Positions 43,937-52,629 of a stretch of 64,000 bases of DNA are shown piece after piece. Source of the DNA: Mucilaginibacter endophyticus (GTDB lineage: Bacteria > Bacteroidota > Bacteroidia > Sphingobacteriales > Sphingobacteriaceae); contig NZ_QPCG01000003.1 in the NCBI RefSeq assembly GCF_003351025.1, positions 5,074-69,073 of the forward strand. The letters run 5' to 3'. Each line of letters starts with the position of its first letter. Position 1 is the first letter of the stretch. The translations under genes were made by a program, and so were the position numbers. The notes below the pieces were generated by a model that did no database searches, was not told the origin of the DNA, and saw nothing but the letters and a program-made list of their open reading frames with translations.

Positions 43937-44416
43937 ATGGCAGAGGGCAAAGTGCAGCAATGCAGCAAATTGATGGCCGAACTCGGTATGACGATAGCCT
44001 TTGCCGAAAGCGCGACCGCGGGGTGGTTGTGTTCGGAATTTGCTTTGACTGAAGCGTCGGGTAAGGTACTTAAGGGTGGGATAGTGTGTTACGATGCTGA
44101 TCTTAAAACTTCGCTTCTTGGCGTACCTCGGGAGATGATTGAGGATTACACGCCCGAATCTATAGAGGTAACCAGGGAAATGGCTTACCGCCTTGCAAAG
44201 CTTATCCGGTCTGATATCCAGGTTACCCATTACCGGTCTTACCACACCAGGTGGAAGCGAAACTGAGGAAAAGCCTGTAGGAACTATGTTTATTTTCGCG
44301 CTGATCAAGAACAAGGAGACGTGCCTGCGGAAAGTATTTAAGGTACATGCGAGGACGTCATTCATCAAACCATACATGCCACAGCCGATCTGCTTATCAA
44401 CGAGTTACAAATATGA
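43937..44416 (+). pseudogene. cinA: CinA C-terminal-domain protein, twice frameshifted
   Basis: The first frame gives LMAELGMTIAFAESATAGWL, ALTEASGKVLKGGIVCYDAD and YTPESIEVTREMAYRLAKLI. A second frame then continues with ITGLTTPGGSETEEKPVGTM and FIFALIKNKETCLRKVF, and a third with EDVIHQTIHATADLLINELQ to the stop at 44416. These are the standard CinA (nicotinamide-nucleotide amidase, PncC-like) blocks in the correct order. Two length changes, near 44220 and 44340, split the gene. It probably once recycled NMN, now inactive. Confidence 0.85.
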
Positions 44417-44468
44417 TTTGACAGGACTTGAACGAATTGATCTCATTCCCAACAAAAGCTTACATGTT

Positions 44469-44591
44469 TCACTTGATTAATAAACCGTATACAATAAGTA
44501 CAAGTACGAAAACAATCCAGAAAATAGACAGTAATTTTTCCGGGCGTTCAATATCATAACTCGTCCATTTTCCTTTTCTTTCCTCGTTCAT
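44469..44591 (-). CDS. Small single-span membrane protein (40 aa)
   Basis: MNEERKGKWTSYDIERPEKL then a hydrophobic segment LLSIFWIVFVLVLIVYGLLI and a final Lys. An AAAGG ribosome site lies upstream at about eight bases. One membrane helix is clear. No named family. The gene faces the broken CinA gene with 52 bases between their ends. Confidence 0.6.
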   Translation of the reverse strand: MNEERKGKWTSYDIERPEKLLSIFWIVFVLVLIVYGLLIK

Positions 44592-44777
44592 TTTTTTACC
44601 TTTAAATAATTGATAACCCTTTAGATTTATTTAATCAACTGATGATAGATATGTCTAATAATTCAACATAAAAACAGCAGCCCGGTTCTTGCGCGAAATA
44701 CCTGATTTTTATGCTTAAACTACCTTTTATTTAGTTGAATTTCAGCATTCAATAAATCCCACCCGGAACTGAACCTT

Positions 44778-45506
44778 TCACAAATAACTCTCGCTTAAAT
44801 TCATTAAGGCTTTGGCATCAGGTATTGCGGCTACCTCCGCGTCATTATTGAAATAACACCATATTTCATCGGGTTTTGGATTATTATTTAACCGGTTTTT
44901 AAAATTGCTCAGGTCTTCCTCGCTATACCCGGATCTGTATAAGTTAGGGACACCATGAAACCGATAATAAGCTATGCGACCGGTTATCACAATTTTATCC
45001 GGTAAGCCCGGATAGCTCATTCCGCAAAAAGATATTCCCGATTGCCTCAGGCGCTCATAAACTTCGCTTCTCCACCATCCGGGATGACGAAATTCAAGCA
45101 CATTATCAAAAGCAGGGTCGAGCTGCGAGAGCACACGGCTCAACCGTGCTTCATCATAATGGAAACGCGGGGGAAGCTGAAACAGTACAGGCCCGAGTTT
45201 ATTCTGCAGTCCTTTTCTTATAGTGCCATAAAAATCTGTAAGCATATCTGCAGTACCATGAAATTGCTTGAAGTGGGTTATAGCCTTGGGCGCTTTAACC
45301 GAAAAACGGAAATCATCAGGCGCCTTAGCGTACCAATCCTGCAACACGGACAGTTTGGGGAAACGGTAAAAAGTGACATTTAATTCTAATGTTTTAAACT
45401 GTTTTGCATAAAACTCGAACCATCTTTTTTGCGGCAGGTCATGCGGATAAAATGAACCTTTCCAATGCTTATAGTGAAACCCTGAACATCCAATATGCCA
45501 TTTCAT
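44778..45506 (-). CDS. DUF72 family protein (second copy)
   Basis: Begins MKWHIGCSGFHYKHWKGSFY with the family's CSGxxYxxWxGxFYP opening; WFEFYAKQFKTLELNVTFYR, PDDFRFSVKAPKAITHFK, GPVLFQLPPRFHYDEARL and LEFRHPGWW follow, then WCYFNNDAEVAAIPDAK. It is the classical form of the family; the 36 kb copy is more divergent. Function not established. 242 aa, soluble. Confidence 0.92.
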   Translation of the reverse strand: MKWHIGCSGFHYKHWKGSFYPHDLPQKRWFEFYAKQFKTLELNVTFYRFPKLSVLQDWYAKAPDDFRFSVKAPKAITHFKQFHGTADMLTDFYGTIRKGLQNKLGPVLFQLPPRFHYDEARLSRVLSQLDPAFDNVLEFRHPGWWRSEVYERLRQSGISFCGMSYPGLPDKIVITGRIAYYRFHGVPNLYRSGYSEEDLSNFKNRLNNNPKPDEIWCYFNNDAEVAAIPDAKALMNLSESYL

Positions 45507-45608
45507 ACTCTTGCTTTATGATTGGTGTGTCACATCCACGTATTGCAACTCCGGTGATTTTGTGAATTTCCCGCAAGTTGTTGTCAATATCTGTATTTGC
45601 TATTTTTA

Positions 45609-46103
45609 TCAGTTTTGCTTCTTAACAGCACTGATTTCGCCATTTCGTTCCAGGTATACCTTATCAATTGTATTCAGGTCTTCAGTAAGGGCGGAGCGTC
45701 GAATTCCCTGCATCACATCTTCCGGGCGTACCAGGCCGCGCTTTAAGCAATTGTCATCAAAATCACCTTTCTGATAAAGCGGGATCTTCTCTCCTTCGAC
45801 CCATCCGGCAATCGTTTTACTGTAAACCACCAGCCATCCGAGTAAACGGTGCAGACTTACAATGGTAAGGCAGCACACTACAACCGGTAAAAAGGCAGAA
45901 GCTCCTACAACTGCCCTACTCATGATAGCACCAAGCAAAATGCTGATAATGTTATCTAGCGGCATGCGGAGGCCAAAGGATCGTCGTCCGGAAATTCGGA
46001 TTAAAATGAGCGCTATAAAAAACATTATAACGCCCCGGCTACTCATTTGCAGCATGCTAAGGTCTTTGCCTTCTCCAAATATTTGAATAAATGTATCTTT
46101 CAT
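45609..46103 (-). CDS. DUF421 (YetF-like) membrane protein
   Basis: Three hydrophobic helices (SRGVIMFFIALILIRISGRR, NIISILLGAIMSRAVVGAS, LPVVVCCLTIVSLHRLLGWL), then a soluble YetF C-terminal domain with IAGWVEGEKIPLYQKGDF and RPEDVMQGIRRSALTEDLN. RRSFG in the loop after helix 2 is a family mark. DUF421 proteins are linked to membrane stress and sporulation in other phyla; role here unknown. 164 aa. Confidence 0.88.
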   Translation of the reverse strand: MKDTFIQIFGEGKDLSMLQMSSRGVIMFFIALILIRISGRRSFGLRMPLDNIISILLGAIMSRAVVGASAFLPVVVCCLTIVSLHRLLGWLVVYSKTIAGWVEGEKIPLYQKGDFDDNCLKRGLVRPEDVMQGIRRSALTEDLNTIDKVYLERNGEISAVKKQN

Positions 46104-46249
46104 AAATCAATAAACTAAATCCTAATTACAGACAGAGTAGCCTTGAAAATGCTGTCGCCGGTTTATCAAACAAAGGCCGAATAAGTACAGTTCATAAATA
46201 TCGCGGTATGTTTGTTTTTTTTGTTAGTGAGCACTGATTACAATCAGCT

Positions 46250-46711
46250 TCAACTTCCGGATCTTAGATGATGACGTTTGGACTTGGTTTGGTTATTCTT
46301 CTGCGCTGCATCAATCGAATGCGTATTTGTTAAATCATTCTCCTGCTTTGCCAGTTCCGATAACCGGATATAAAATTTATGTAATTGATCCAGTTCGGCT
46401 TCTGTTAAATTCTCAATGTTTACCATGCGGTTACTGGTGCCCTCGTGAGATGCAAGTAACTCGTTAAGTTTGAGGTGAATGGCTTTGGAATCTTTATTCT
46501 GAGACTTTTGAATCAAAAAAACCATTAAAAACGTGATAATCGTTGTACCCGTGTTAATGATAAGCTGCCAGGTTTCAGAATAGTGAAACACAGGGCCGGA
46601 TATGGCCCAAATCAGAATGGTGAGTACTGCAATAATGAATGCAGCTGAACTCCCGGTAGCCGTGGTAGCCCAATTTGAAAACTGTTCAAAATAATTGATT
46701 TTACCTTTCAT
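46250..46711 (-). CDS. Low-affinity iron permease family protein
   Basis: MKGKINYFEQFSNWATTATG begins the FET4-like small family. Two to three hydrophobic helices follow (FIIAVLTILIWAISGPVFHY, LIINTGTTIITFLMVFLIQ), and QNKDSKAIHLKLNELLA is the conserved charged region. The C-terminus is hydrophilic. 153 aa. Transport of iron is suggested by the family name, but for bacterial members it is not well proven. Confidence 0.88.
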   Translation of the reverse strand: MKGKINYFEQFSNWATTATGSSAAFIIAVLTILIWAISGPVFHYSETWQLIINTGTTIITFLMVFLIQKSQNKDSKAIHLKLNELLASHEGTSNRMVNIENLTEAELDQLHKFYIRLSELAKQENDLTNTHSIDAAQKNNQTKSKRHHLRSGS

Positions 46712-46714
46712 CAA

Positions 46715-47215
46715 ACCCTGCTTTATCTTTTTGTTGCTTTGTCACGCTATATAATCACGGCATTAGAGTTTAACCCACGGATAATGATCCGAAGATAAAT
46801 ACTTAGGTCAATCCCAAAACTGACTGGCTAATAAAATGAGCGGAACTGCTTATGCTTGTTCTATTAAACAAAACTTACTCCGGATAGTTTTAAAATAAAA
46901 TACGGCAATTTAGAATCAACATGGCAACTAAAATCGTGATCATCCGGTTGAAAAGATATCTCACTAATTTAAAAATAACTAACCTATCGGCAAACGGAAA
47001 TAAAATATAGAATCTGCACCGCTTTCAATTTTCGGCCCAAACCTTAACACCATGAAGTTGAATGATCTCAGAATTTCCTGCTCATCAATAAAAGTAAGAA
47101 AACATGAAAAATATTATCTTATTAAAATAAACAAGCTCCCAATTTCAAAACAAAAACGGAAAACCGGGGTTGTGGCATGAGCGGTATTAATAAGCGATAT
47201 TGCTTCTAAAACCAC
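46715..47215. other. Intergenic region between the iron-permease-like and HTH genes
   Basis: About 500 bases, AT-rich. Two short frames (46921, 47052) lack any family-like sequence and I do not call them. Divergent promoters are likely here. Confidence 0.45.
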
Positions 47216-47494
47216 ATGAAAGAAACACAAGACAATACCAGGGCAATTACCAACTATATCAGAACATTACGTGAACGCAAGGATTACACACAGAATTATT
47301 TAGCTGCCAAGCTTTCTATTAGTCAGAATGCATACAGCAAACTTGAATTAGGATATAGCACATTGAGTGTTCAGCGTCTTTTTGACATCGCGAATATATT
47401 GGAAATTGATATAGCCGAATTGATTGACAGTGGAATAACACCGAAGAAAACGGTGGACAACTCACTGATACCTGAACTGACGCTGCTCTATTAA
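47216..47494 (+). CDS. XRE-family HTH regulator (92 aa)
   Basis: The HTH is in residues about 13-68: IRTLRERKDYTQNYLAAKLS, ISQNAYSKLELGYSTLSVQR and LFDIANILEIDIAELI. These match the XRE/Cro fold with its recognition helix. No further domain. A strong bidirectional terminator follows. A second XRE protein lies at 55.4 kb. Targets unknown. Confidence 0.9.
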   Translation: MKETQDNTRAITNYIRTLRERKDYTQNYLAAKLSISQNAYSKLELGYSTLSVQRLFDIANILEIDIAELIDSGITPKKTVDNSLIPELTLLY

Positions 47495-47500
47495 AAGCAA

Positions 47501-47529
47501 AAAAAAGCGGCGATTCACGCCGCTTTTTG
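47501..47529. terminator. Bidirectional hairpin terminator
   Basis: AAAAAGCGGCG, loop ATTCA, CGCCGCTTTTT: an eleven-pair stem with A/T ends on both sides, between the XRE gene and the convergent small gene at 47532. Confidence 0.85.
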
Positions 47530-47531
47530 AA

Positions 47532-47657
47532 CTACTTGCTGCTTTTTTTGTGACCGCTGCTCATTTCTTTTGCGGCATTACTTTTTTCCTGTTTAGAGGC
47601 TTTAGGATCGCGCATCTCTTTAGATGCTTCTGATTTGCTTTTCGCTTTAGTAGGCAT
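47532..47657 (-). CDS. Small lysine/serine-rich protein (41 aa)
   Basis: MPTKAKSKSEASKEMRDPKA then SKQEKSNAAKEMSSGHKKSS. It is highly basic and has no stable hydrophobic core; possibly nucleic-acid-binding or a dormancy/stress peptide. It shares a bidirectional terminator with the XRE gene. No named family. Confidence 0.6.
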   Translation of the reverse strand: MPTKAKSKSEASKEMRDPKASKQEKSNAAKEMSSGHKKSSK

Positions 47658-48052
47658 GATGTTTATATTTTAATTAACGATTAATTTAATTAATAAACTA
47701 TTAACATAAACTATGCCATAAATGAGCTTATTTTTGCAATTAGCACTTATCGGTGTAAACTTGGGCTAATAATGCTTAACGTGCCGCATACAATTGAAGT
47801 AAACCGCTTAGCCCGCCAATTTATGGTTATATCAGGATTAAAATCTTCCAGGATTAAAACAAAACCCTAAATGCATCCGCGTACAGTATTTTCAAAACAG
47901 TTCCGGGTATCTAACCGCCGTAAGATGCTTTTAATATTTGACACCCTGCTTAAAAACGTTTGAATTGAATTTGATTACAGTTTTGCTAAGACCGGTTGAA
48001 AATTCAATTGGTTTAAGCGGATTATGCTCCCCAATAACCGCCTAACCAAATT
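47658..48052. other. Spacer upstream of the broken Idi gene
   Basis: About 395 bases, AT-rich, no supportable gene. Confidence 0.45.
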
Positions 48053-48566
48053 ATGAACCATATTATATTAGTGAATGAAGAAAATGCCATTCTTGGCTAC
48101 ATGGAAAAAATGGAGGCACATTAATCAGGTGTGATTCATCGCGCGATATCGGTATTTGTATTTAACAGCCAGGGCAAACTATTGCTTCAGTAACGTGCTG
48201 CTGTAAAATATCATTCAACAGGTAAAATGGAACACTACTTGTTGCACACACCCACACCCGGATGAACTTAGCATTGATACGGCGCGGAGCCGCTTGCAGG
48301 AAGAAATCGGGATGGATTATGAGCCAGAACCATGTGGCCATATTGTTTACCGGGCTGATTTTGAAGATGGATTGATAAGACACGAATATGATTTATTATT
48401 TACCGGCCTTACTGACGAGCCCCCTTCAATCAATTCCCTCGAAGTATCGAATTATCGATATTTAGGAATTGATGATCTGGAAACTGCCATTTTACAAAAT
48501 CCAGATCAATACACCGTGTGGTCATCCCTATGTCTTCAAAAATTACGCTCGCAGGATCAATTATAA
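48053..48566 (+). pseudogene. idi: Isopentenyl-diphosphate delta-isomerase (type 1), broken
   Basis: The protein is recognisable throughout: ILVNEENAILGYMEKMEAH, then a stop at 48122, HRAISVFVFNSQGKLLLQ, a second in-frame stop at 48191, then after a one-base shift near 48221 WNTTCCTHPHPDELSIDTA, RLQEEIGMDYEPEPCGHIVY, and ADFEDGLIRHEYDLLFTGL to NPDQYTVWSSLCLQKL. These are the family's conserved regions, including the active-site TCCxHPxP cysteine and the Glu region. Idi interconverts IPP and DMAPP. Two stops and one frameshift make the gene inactive; a working copy is expected elsewhere. Confidence 0.9.
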
Positions 48567-48581
48567 AGGCTATAACGTCAG

Positions 48582-49130
48582 TCATGATTTAACAGTAGAT
48601 CTGGCGCGCCTCGCGGCAATTAATACCTTCTTATGTAAATGCGAATCGCCCTTATCAAGCATTTGTAACAACTTGTTTTTTCGTCTAAGATATTTTTCAG
48701 CCTTTTCCCGTTCATATTTAACAGTCCATCCGATATTGTAGATGAGGTCGGCGTATTTAACAGTTTGAGCCTGCTTGCCGGTTTTGGCAAGCCGCTTTGT
48801 CTCCAGTTTCCGGCGTTGCTTTTTAGACAACTCCGGATATCTTGTTTTAGTAAAAACTTCTGTAAGTTCTACAACAGCCTTGACGATTTGCTCCTGCTCG
48901 CCTGGCTTATATCCAAAATTTGCAAGGACATGATGTAACTGTCCGGCATTCAGCGGTAAATCTTCCAGCAGGTCATGGCACAGGCCGATCTCATAGCCCA
49001 AAGGCTCATATTTTTCTGCAAGCTCCGCCACGAATATCAAATGATCCATATAAGGCTCGCCACTTACGCGGATCCGCTTTTGCTTGTAAAGCGATTTTAC
49101 CCAATTCATGAGCAATACGCTCCGCATCAT
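48582..49130 (-). CDS. HD-domain hydrolase, RelA/SpoT-like (small alarmone hydrolase type)
   Basis: The HD motifs match the hydrolase domain of SpoT/Mesh1: RIRVSGEPYMDHLIFVAELA, IGLCHDLLEDLP and VKYADLIYNIGWTVKY. These give the metal ligands His, His-Asp, the Glu-Asp pair and the final Asp. The protein is HD-only, 182 aa, with no synthetase domain. It likely cleaves (p)ppGpp or a similar 3'-pyrophosphorylated nucleotide, but the substrate is unproven. It is the last gene of a four-gene minus operon whose first gene is DksA-like. Its ATG overlaps the end of the DUF1543 gene by four bases. Confidence 0.85.
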   Translation of the reverse strand: MMRSVLLMNWVKSLYKQKRIRVSGEPYMDHLIFVAELAEKYEPLGYEIGLCHDLLEDLPLNAGQLHHVLANFGYKPGEQEQIVKAVVELTEVFTKTRYPELSKKQRRKLETKRLAKTGKQAQTVKYADLIYNIGWTVKYEREKAEKYLRRKNKLLQMLDKGDSHLHKKVLIAARRARSTVKS

Positions 49131-49699
49131 AACTGGTTTAATTTGAGGTATCCCAAGTGAACCTGGTCAACCGTCGCAGGCCCTTCCTGTTTAGTAATGA
49201 CCAGTGTATAGGCAGCCTTTAACGCAGGAGATAATACGTCCTCAATACGGTAGATCTCGTCAACATCGATACCGTATTTTTCATCGATATGGGCGCTGGC
49301 CGCCTTTATTGTTTGAATACTTTGCTGTTTAAAAAAAGAAGTAACGGTCGCGGTTTTCATGGCTTCTTTACGGTCATCCCTGATCGTTAATAAAGTATAA
49401 TGTTGTTCCTCGAGTATTCCTTCCCGGTACCCGCCCAAGTTCACAAAGAACAATTTTTTCGTAAACTCCAGATGTGTCCCTTTTGCCGCTATGGAAATCT
49501 TGTAACCATCTACGCCGGTAACCTCACGCCAGCCATCAATATGCAGGCTGGAACCGGCTTCCGGCCAGAAATCCCGCATTGCCGGTACCAATTCCTTTAA
49601 GGATGTGGCTATACCGAAAAAGAAATCATGCTGTTCCACCGTTCGTCCGGGCGCTTTGGATCCCAGCAAAATCATGAATAACTTTAATTCATTTTCCAT
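49127..49699 (-). CDS. DUF1543 domain protein
   Basis: The family block begins KLFMILLGSKAPGRTVEQHD, followed by FFGIATSLKELVPAMRDFWP, LHIDGWREVTGVDGYKI, and LFFVNLGGYREGILEEQHYT. DUF1543 is found in Bacteroidota and Proteobacteria; no activity is known. 190 aa, soluble. I take the ATG at 49699; 49705 is an alternative. It sits between the FAD protein and the HD hydrolase. Confidence 0.88.
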   Translation of the reverse strand: MENELKLFMILLGSKAPGRTVEQHDFFFGIATSLKELVPAMRDFWPEAGSSLHIDGWREVTGVDGYKISIAAKGTHLEFTKKLFFVNLGGYREGILEEQHYTLLTIRDDRKEAMKTATVTSFFKQQSIQTIKAASAHIDEKYGIDVDEIYRIEDVLSPALKAAYTLVITKQEGPATVDQVHLGYLKLNQL

Positions 49700-49709
49700 A
49701 ATCACACCA

Positions 49710-51410
49710 TTAGTTTTTCAACAGGGCTTTGATGATGCTTCTGGAAGCTTCCTCTCCAAAGTCGAGGCCTGAGTAATCAGGGTTGTATCCGCCGATGAAT
49801 GGTACTGCCATGATATACAAGCGTTCGTTCAGCGCATTATATTCGTCCACCGCCTGGAAGCTATCGTTGATGGTAATGCCGGGCACCAGCAAGTAAAGCT
49901 TACCATCCCGGTCTCTGCGCACTTTTTCATTGCCTTCGTTAATTTCCTTAAAGCCTGCCTCTTCATTTTTAAAATACAATTTAGCCGGGCTTACCGCCCT
50001 GCCCGAGAGTAAGCTTTTAAACGGTATCTCCTCATAGGATAAATGAGGCTGGCCTATGCAGTCGACAAATGTAGGGTAATAATCTGCGCGGGCCTCTTTC
50101 CCTTCATCCTGATAACGGTAAATAATACCGCCCCCATCCTGCGGTTCAATCTCATTATTCTCACCGACGGCGATAATGCTAAGCTTTCCCGCCTGATGCA
50201 TGGCCAGCAATTCTTTGGCCGAACTTTGCGGAACATAAGCGATCACTACGGAAATAAGCGGCATCAGCACGCGTTGCAACCGGAGCATATCTTCTGCCGG
50301 AAAATATTTAGCCGGGTAATTCATAGTGAAGCTGAGCACGCCCAGCATTTCTTTCCAATAGATCGATTCCCGGTTGCGGATCGATTTTTCAGCCTCTGCA
50401 TATTCCCGGGACAACAGAACAAAAGCGTCTGTTTTTTCACGTTTTTCCATGATCATGGATACAAATTCCTCCAAATTCATATCCCTGACCAACTCGTAAA
50501 ATTCCGGATCGTGTTTCGCTAACCCTTCTTTGAAGTTTTTATCGAATATATAATCCAACGGCAAAAAGCCGCCGTTCTCATCACGAACATAACGAATATC
50601 CTCCGGCGACAGAATGGTTTGCTTACCCAAATGCGAGTCTTCGAGGTGAAATCGCAGCGCAGGGAGCAAGCCGTTACGGGAATGCATAACAATTCGAAAA
50701 TCCGGCGAACCTTCTTTCGCCTGGTACACCAGCTTTTCGTTTTCGTAACTAAAATCACCATTGTACCGGGCCAGTGTGCGGATCGCGTCGATTGCCGTAA
50801 GCGAAGACCCACGAATAGCAACAGCATGATTGGCTGAAAACGCCAGCTTGGATGGCGGATAAGGGGAATCAAAATAACCCCGAACACGACCTTCGTGTTG
50901 TTTTGGCCACAAATGTCCTGTACATATTACCACACGGTCAAATTCCGCAGGTCGCTTATTGGCCACCTCAACCCGAACCTTTGCGGATCCCGGGTCGTCA
51001 ATGACGTCTTCGACTTCAGTATTGAACCGCATTTCAGTTGCAATCCCTTTATCCCTGCCCTGCTGCTGCAATAATTTAAACTGATCCGTCAAGTACTGGC
51101 CGAACAACAGACGCGGAAGGGTTTTATACTCGTTAAATCTGTTCGCGTCGATGTTGAACTTGTCCAGGGTATCTTTAGGAACACTCCTGACCCAATCTGC
51201 GACCGGTATTACCAAATCCGGTATTTCATTGCCGGACACATTGGTGATATGTTCATCATTTGCGCCTTCTTTGCTGTATGGCATGCCTGCACCAGGGCGG
51301 TCGCCTTTCTCAAAAATGACCACTTCCAGACCCGGTTTAGCGTTTTCGACAATGCGTTTGTAGATGAACAAAGCGCTCGGGCCTCCGCCGATAATTCCAA
51401 TTTTCAGCAT
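49710..51410 (-). CDS. FAD/NAD(P)-binding protein (FAD_NAD_binding_9 type)
   Basis: MLKIGIIGGGPSALFIYKRI carries the dinucleotide motif, FEKGDRPGAGMPYSKEGAN follows, and VVICTGHLWPKQHEGRVRGYF is the second conserved block of this family of 'HydF-like' FAD proteins. IRGSSLTAIDAIRTLARYNG is a third. About 566 aa, cytosolic, with no membrane anchor. Substrate unknown; related genes lie near stress or secondary-metabolism genes. Its first base is shared with the DksA-like gene's stop, so the two are translationally coupled. Confidence 0.88.
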   Translation of the reverse strand: MLKIGIIGGGPSALFIYKRIVENAKPGLEVVIFEKGDRPGAGMPYSKEGANDEHITNVSGNEIPDLVIPVADWVRSVPKDTLDKFNIDANRFNEYKTLPRLLFGQYLTDQFKLLQQQGRDKGIATEMRFNTEVEDVIDDPGSAKVRVEVANKRPAEFDRVVICTGHLWPKQHEGRVRGYFDSPYPPSKLAFSANHAVAIRGSSLTAIDAIRTLARYNGDFSYENEKLVYQAKEGSPDFRIVMHSRNGLLPALRFHLEDSHLGKQTILSPEDIRYVRDENGGFLPLDYIFDKNFKEGLAKHDPEFYELVRDMNLEEFVSMIMEKREKTDAFVLLSREYAEAEKSIRNRESIYWKEMLGVLSFTMNYPAKYFPAEDMLRLQRVLMPLISVVIAYVPQSSAKELLAMHQAGKLSIIAVGENNEIEPQDGGGIIYRYQDEGKEARADYYPTFVDCIGQPHLSYEEIPFKSLLSGRAVSPAKLYFKNEEAGFKEINEGNEKVRRDRDGKLYLLVPGITINDSFQAVDEYNALNERLYIMAVPFIGGYNPDYSGLDFGEEASRSIIKALLKN

Positions 51411-51790
51411 CAGGCAGCCTTCAATTTAGCTTCCATACTTAGAGTGGTATGAGGTACCGCTTTCAGACGTTCCTTCGCGATCAGTTTCCCGGTACTCCGG
51501 CAAATGCCATAGGTTTTATTTTCAATCCTGAACAAGGCTGCGTCGAGCTGATCGATAAATTTCCGCTGGCGGGACGCCAGTTGGTGCAATTGTTCCTTTT
51601 CCAATGTAGCAGAACCGTCTTCCAGGGTCTGGTAGCCGCCACTGGTATCATCAGTACCGTTGGGATTGTTAAGCGCCAGTGAGCCCATCAAAGATTGAAG
51701 TTCTTCATTCGCAATTTGCTTTTTGCCGAGGATCAACGACTTAAATTCTGCAAGATCCTGATCCGAATAGCGTAAGGTGTTATTTTCCAT
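51410..51790 (-). CDS. TraR/DksA-like protein with degenerate zinc finger (second copy)
   Basis: MENNTLRYSDQDLAEFKSLI opens a long helix, NGTDDTSGGYQTLEDGSATL is the tip region, and YGICRSTGKLIAKERLKAVP with HTTLSMEAKLKAA the end. Only one of four zinc cysteines remains, as in the 3.9 kb copy, to which it is closely related. 126 aa. It is the first gene of the four-gene minus operon that ends with the SpoT-type hydrolase; both act on the same ppGpp circuit in principle. Confidence 0.88.
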   Translation of the reverse strand: MENNTLRYSDQDLAEFKSLILGKKQIANEELQSLMGSLALNNPNGTDDTSGGYQTLEDGSATLEKEQLHQLASRQRKFIDQLDAALFRIENKTYGICRSTGKLIAKERLKAVPHTTLSMEAKLKAA

Positions 51791-52075
51791 AGTTTTTAGC
51801 CAACAACATTATAGCAGGTTTGGTTTTGACTTAACGTTTATTGCTTTGTAAACATTTACAATTCACTCCACATTGGATAACCTGATCATTAACTAAGTCT
51901 ATTTAGGAAACCGCAGCGGCACCTCTATAATAATTCCAACACCTGTTCGCCCATTGAAAAGATGTGCAAATAATCTAAACAATCGGCAAACAATATGGTT
52001 GTATAAGCAACTTCTATTAGCCGCTCCAACTTTCTCATCAGCGCCTCTTAACAATTATTTAAATCATTTAACACT

Positions 52076-52627
52076 ATGAAAAAGGAAACAAACACAGATC
52101 CTAAGTTCAGTACTCATGCTGTGACTAATGCAGACCCGGCTTTAACGGAGCTTTTTAAAGACGGAATTATGGACATTTATTGGGCAGAAAACCACCTGGT
52201 AAAAAAATTGCCGGACATGATCGCCGCAGCAGGTTCAAAAGAACTTCAACAAACAATCACAACCCATCTCGAAGAAACCAAAGGCCACGTACAGCGCCTC
52301 GAAGAAATTTTCAGCCTGCTTGGAGAGGAGCCAATGGCTAAGAAATGCGATGCCATGGAAGGACTGACACTGGAAGGTGCCGAGATTATCGAATCGACCG
52401 AACCTGGGACTGCGACCCGCGACGTCGGTATAATCCTCGCATCACAAAAGGTGGAGCACTATGAGATCGCTACCTATGGCGGACTTTGCCAGCTGGCCAA
52501 AACCATCGGCCGGGATGACATTGCCGGGATACTGGCGCAAACGCTGGAAGAAGAAAAAAACGCCGACCAGTTACTGACCGGCATAGCTGAGAAAGATATT
52601 AATTACCAGGCAACAGAGGAGGTATAA
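52076..52627 (+). CDS. DUF892 ferritin-like protein (YciE/YciF type)
   Basis: ELFKDGIMDIYWAENHLVKK, THLEETKGHVQRLEEIFSLL, MEGLTLEGAEIIESTE and ILASQKVEHYEIATYGGLCQ are the family's helices with metal-ligand-like Glu and His residues (ExxxH, HLEET). The family is stress-induced and probably binds a diiron site. 183 aa. It stands three bases before the large catalase, in one transcript. Confidence 0.93.
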   Translation: MKKETNTDPKFSTHAVTNADPALTELFKDGIMDIYWAENHLVKKLPDMIAAAGSKELQQTITTHLEETKGHVQRLEEIFSLLGEEPMAKKCDAMEGLTLEGAEIIESTEPGTATRDVGIILASQKVEHYEIATYGGLCQLAKTIGRDDIAGILAQTLEEEKNADQLLTGIAEKDINYQATEEV

Positions 52628-52629
52628 TT

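Noticed and set aside
46921..47180. Short frames in the 46.7-47.2 kb spacer
   Set aside because: AT-rich chance frames of 29 and 41 codons without neighbours or ribosome sites.
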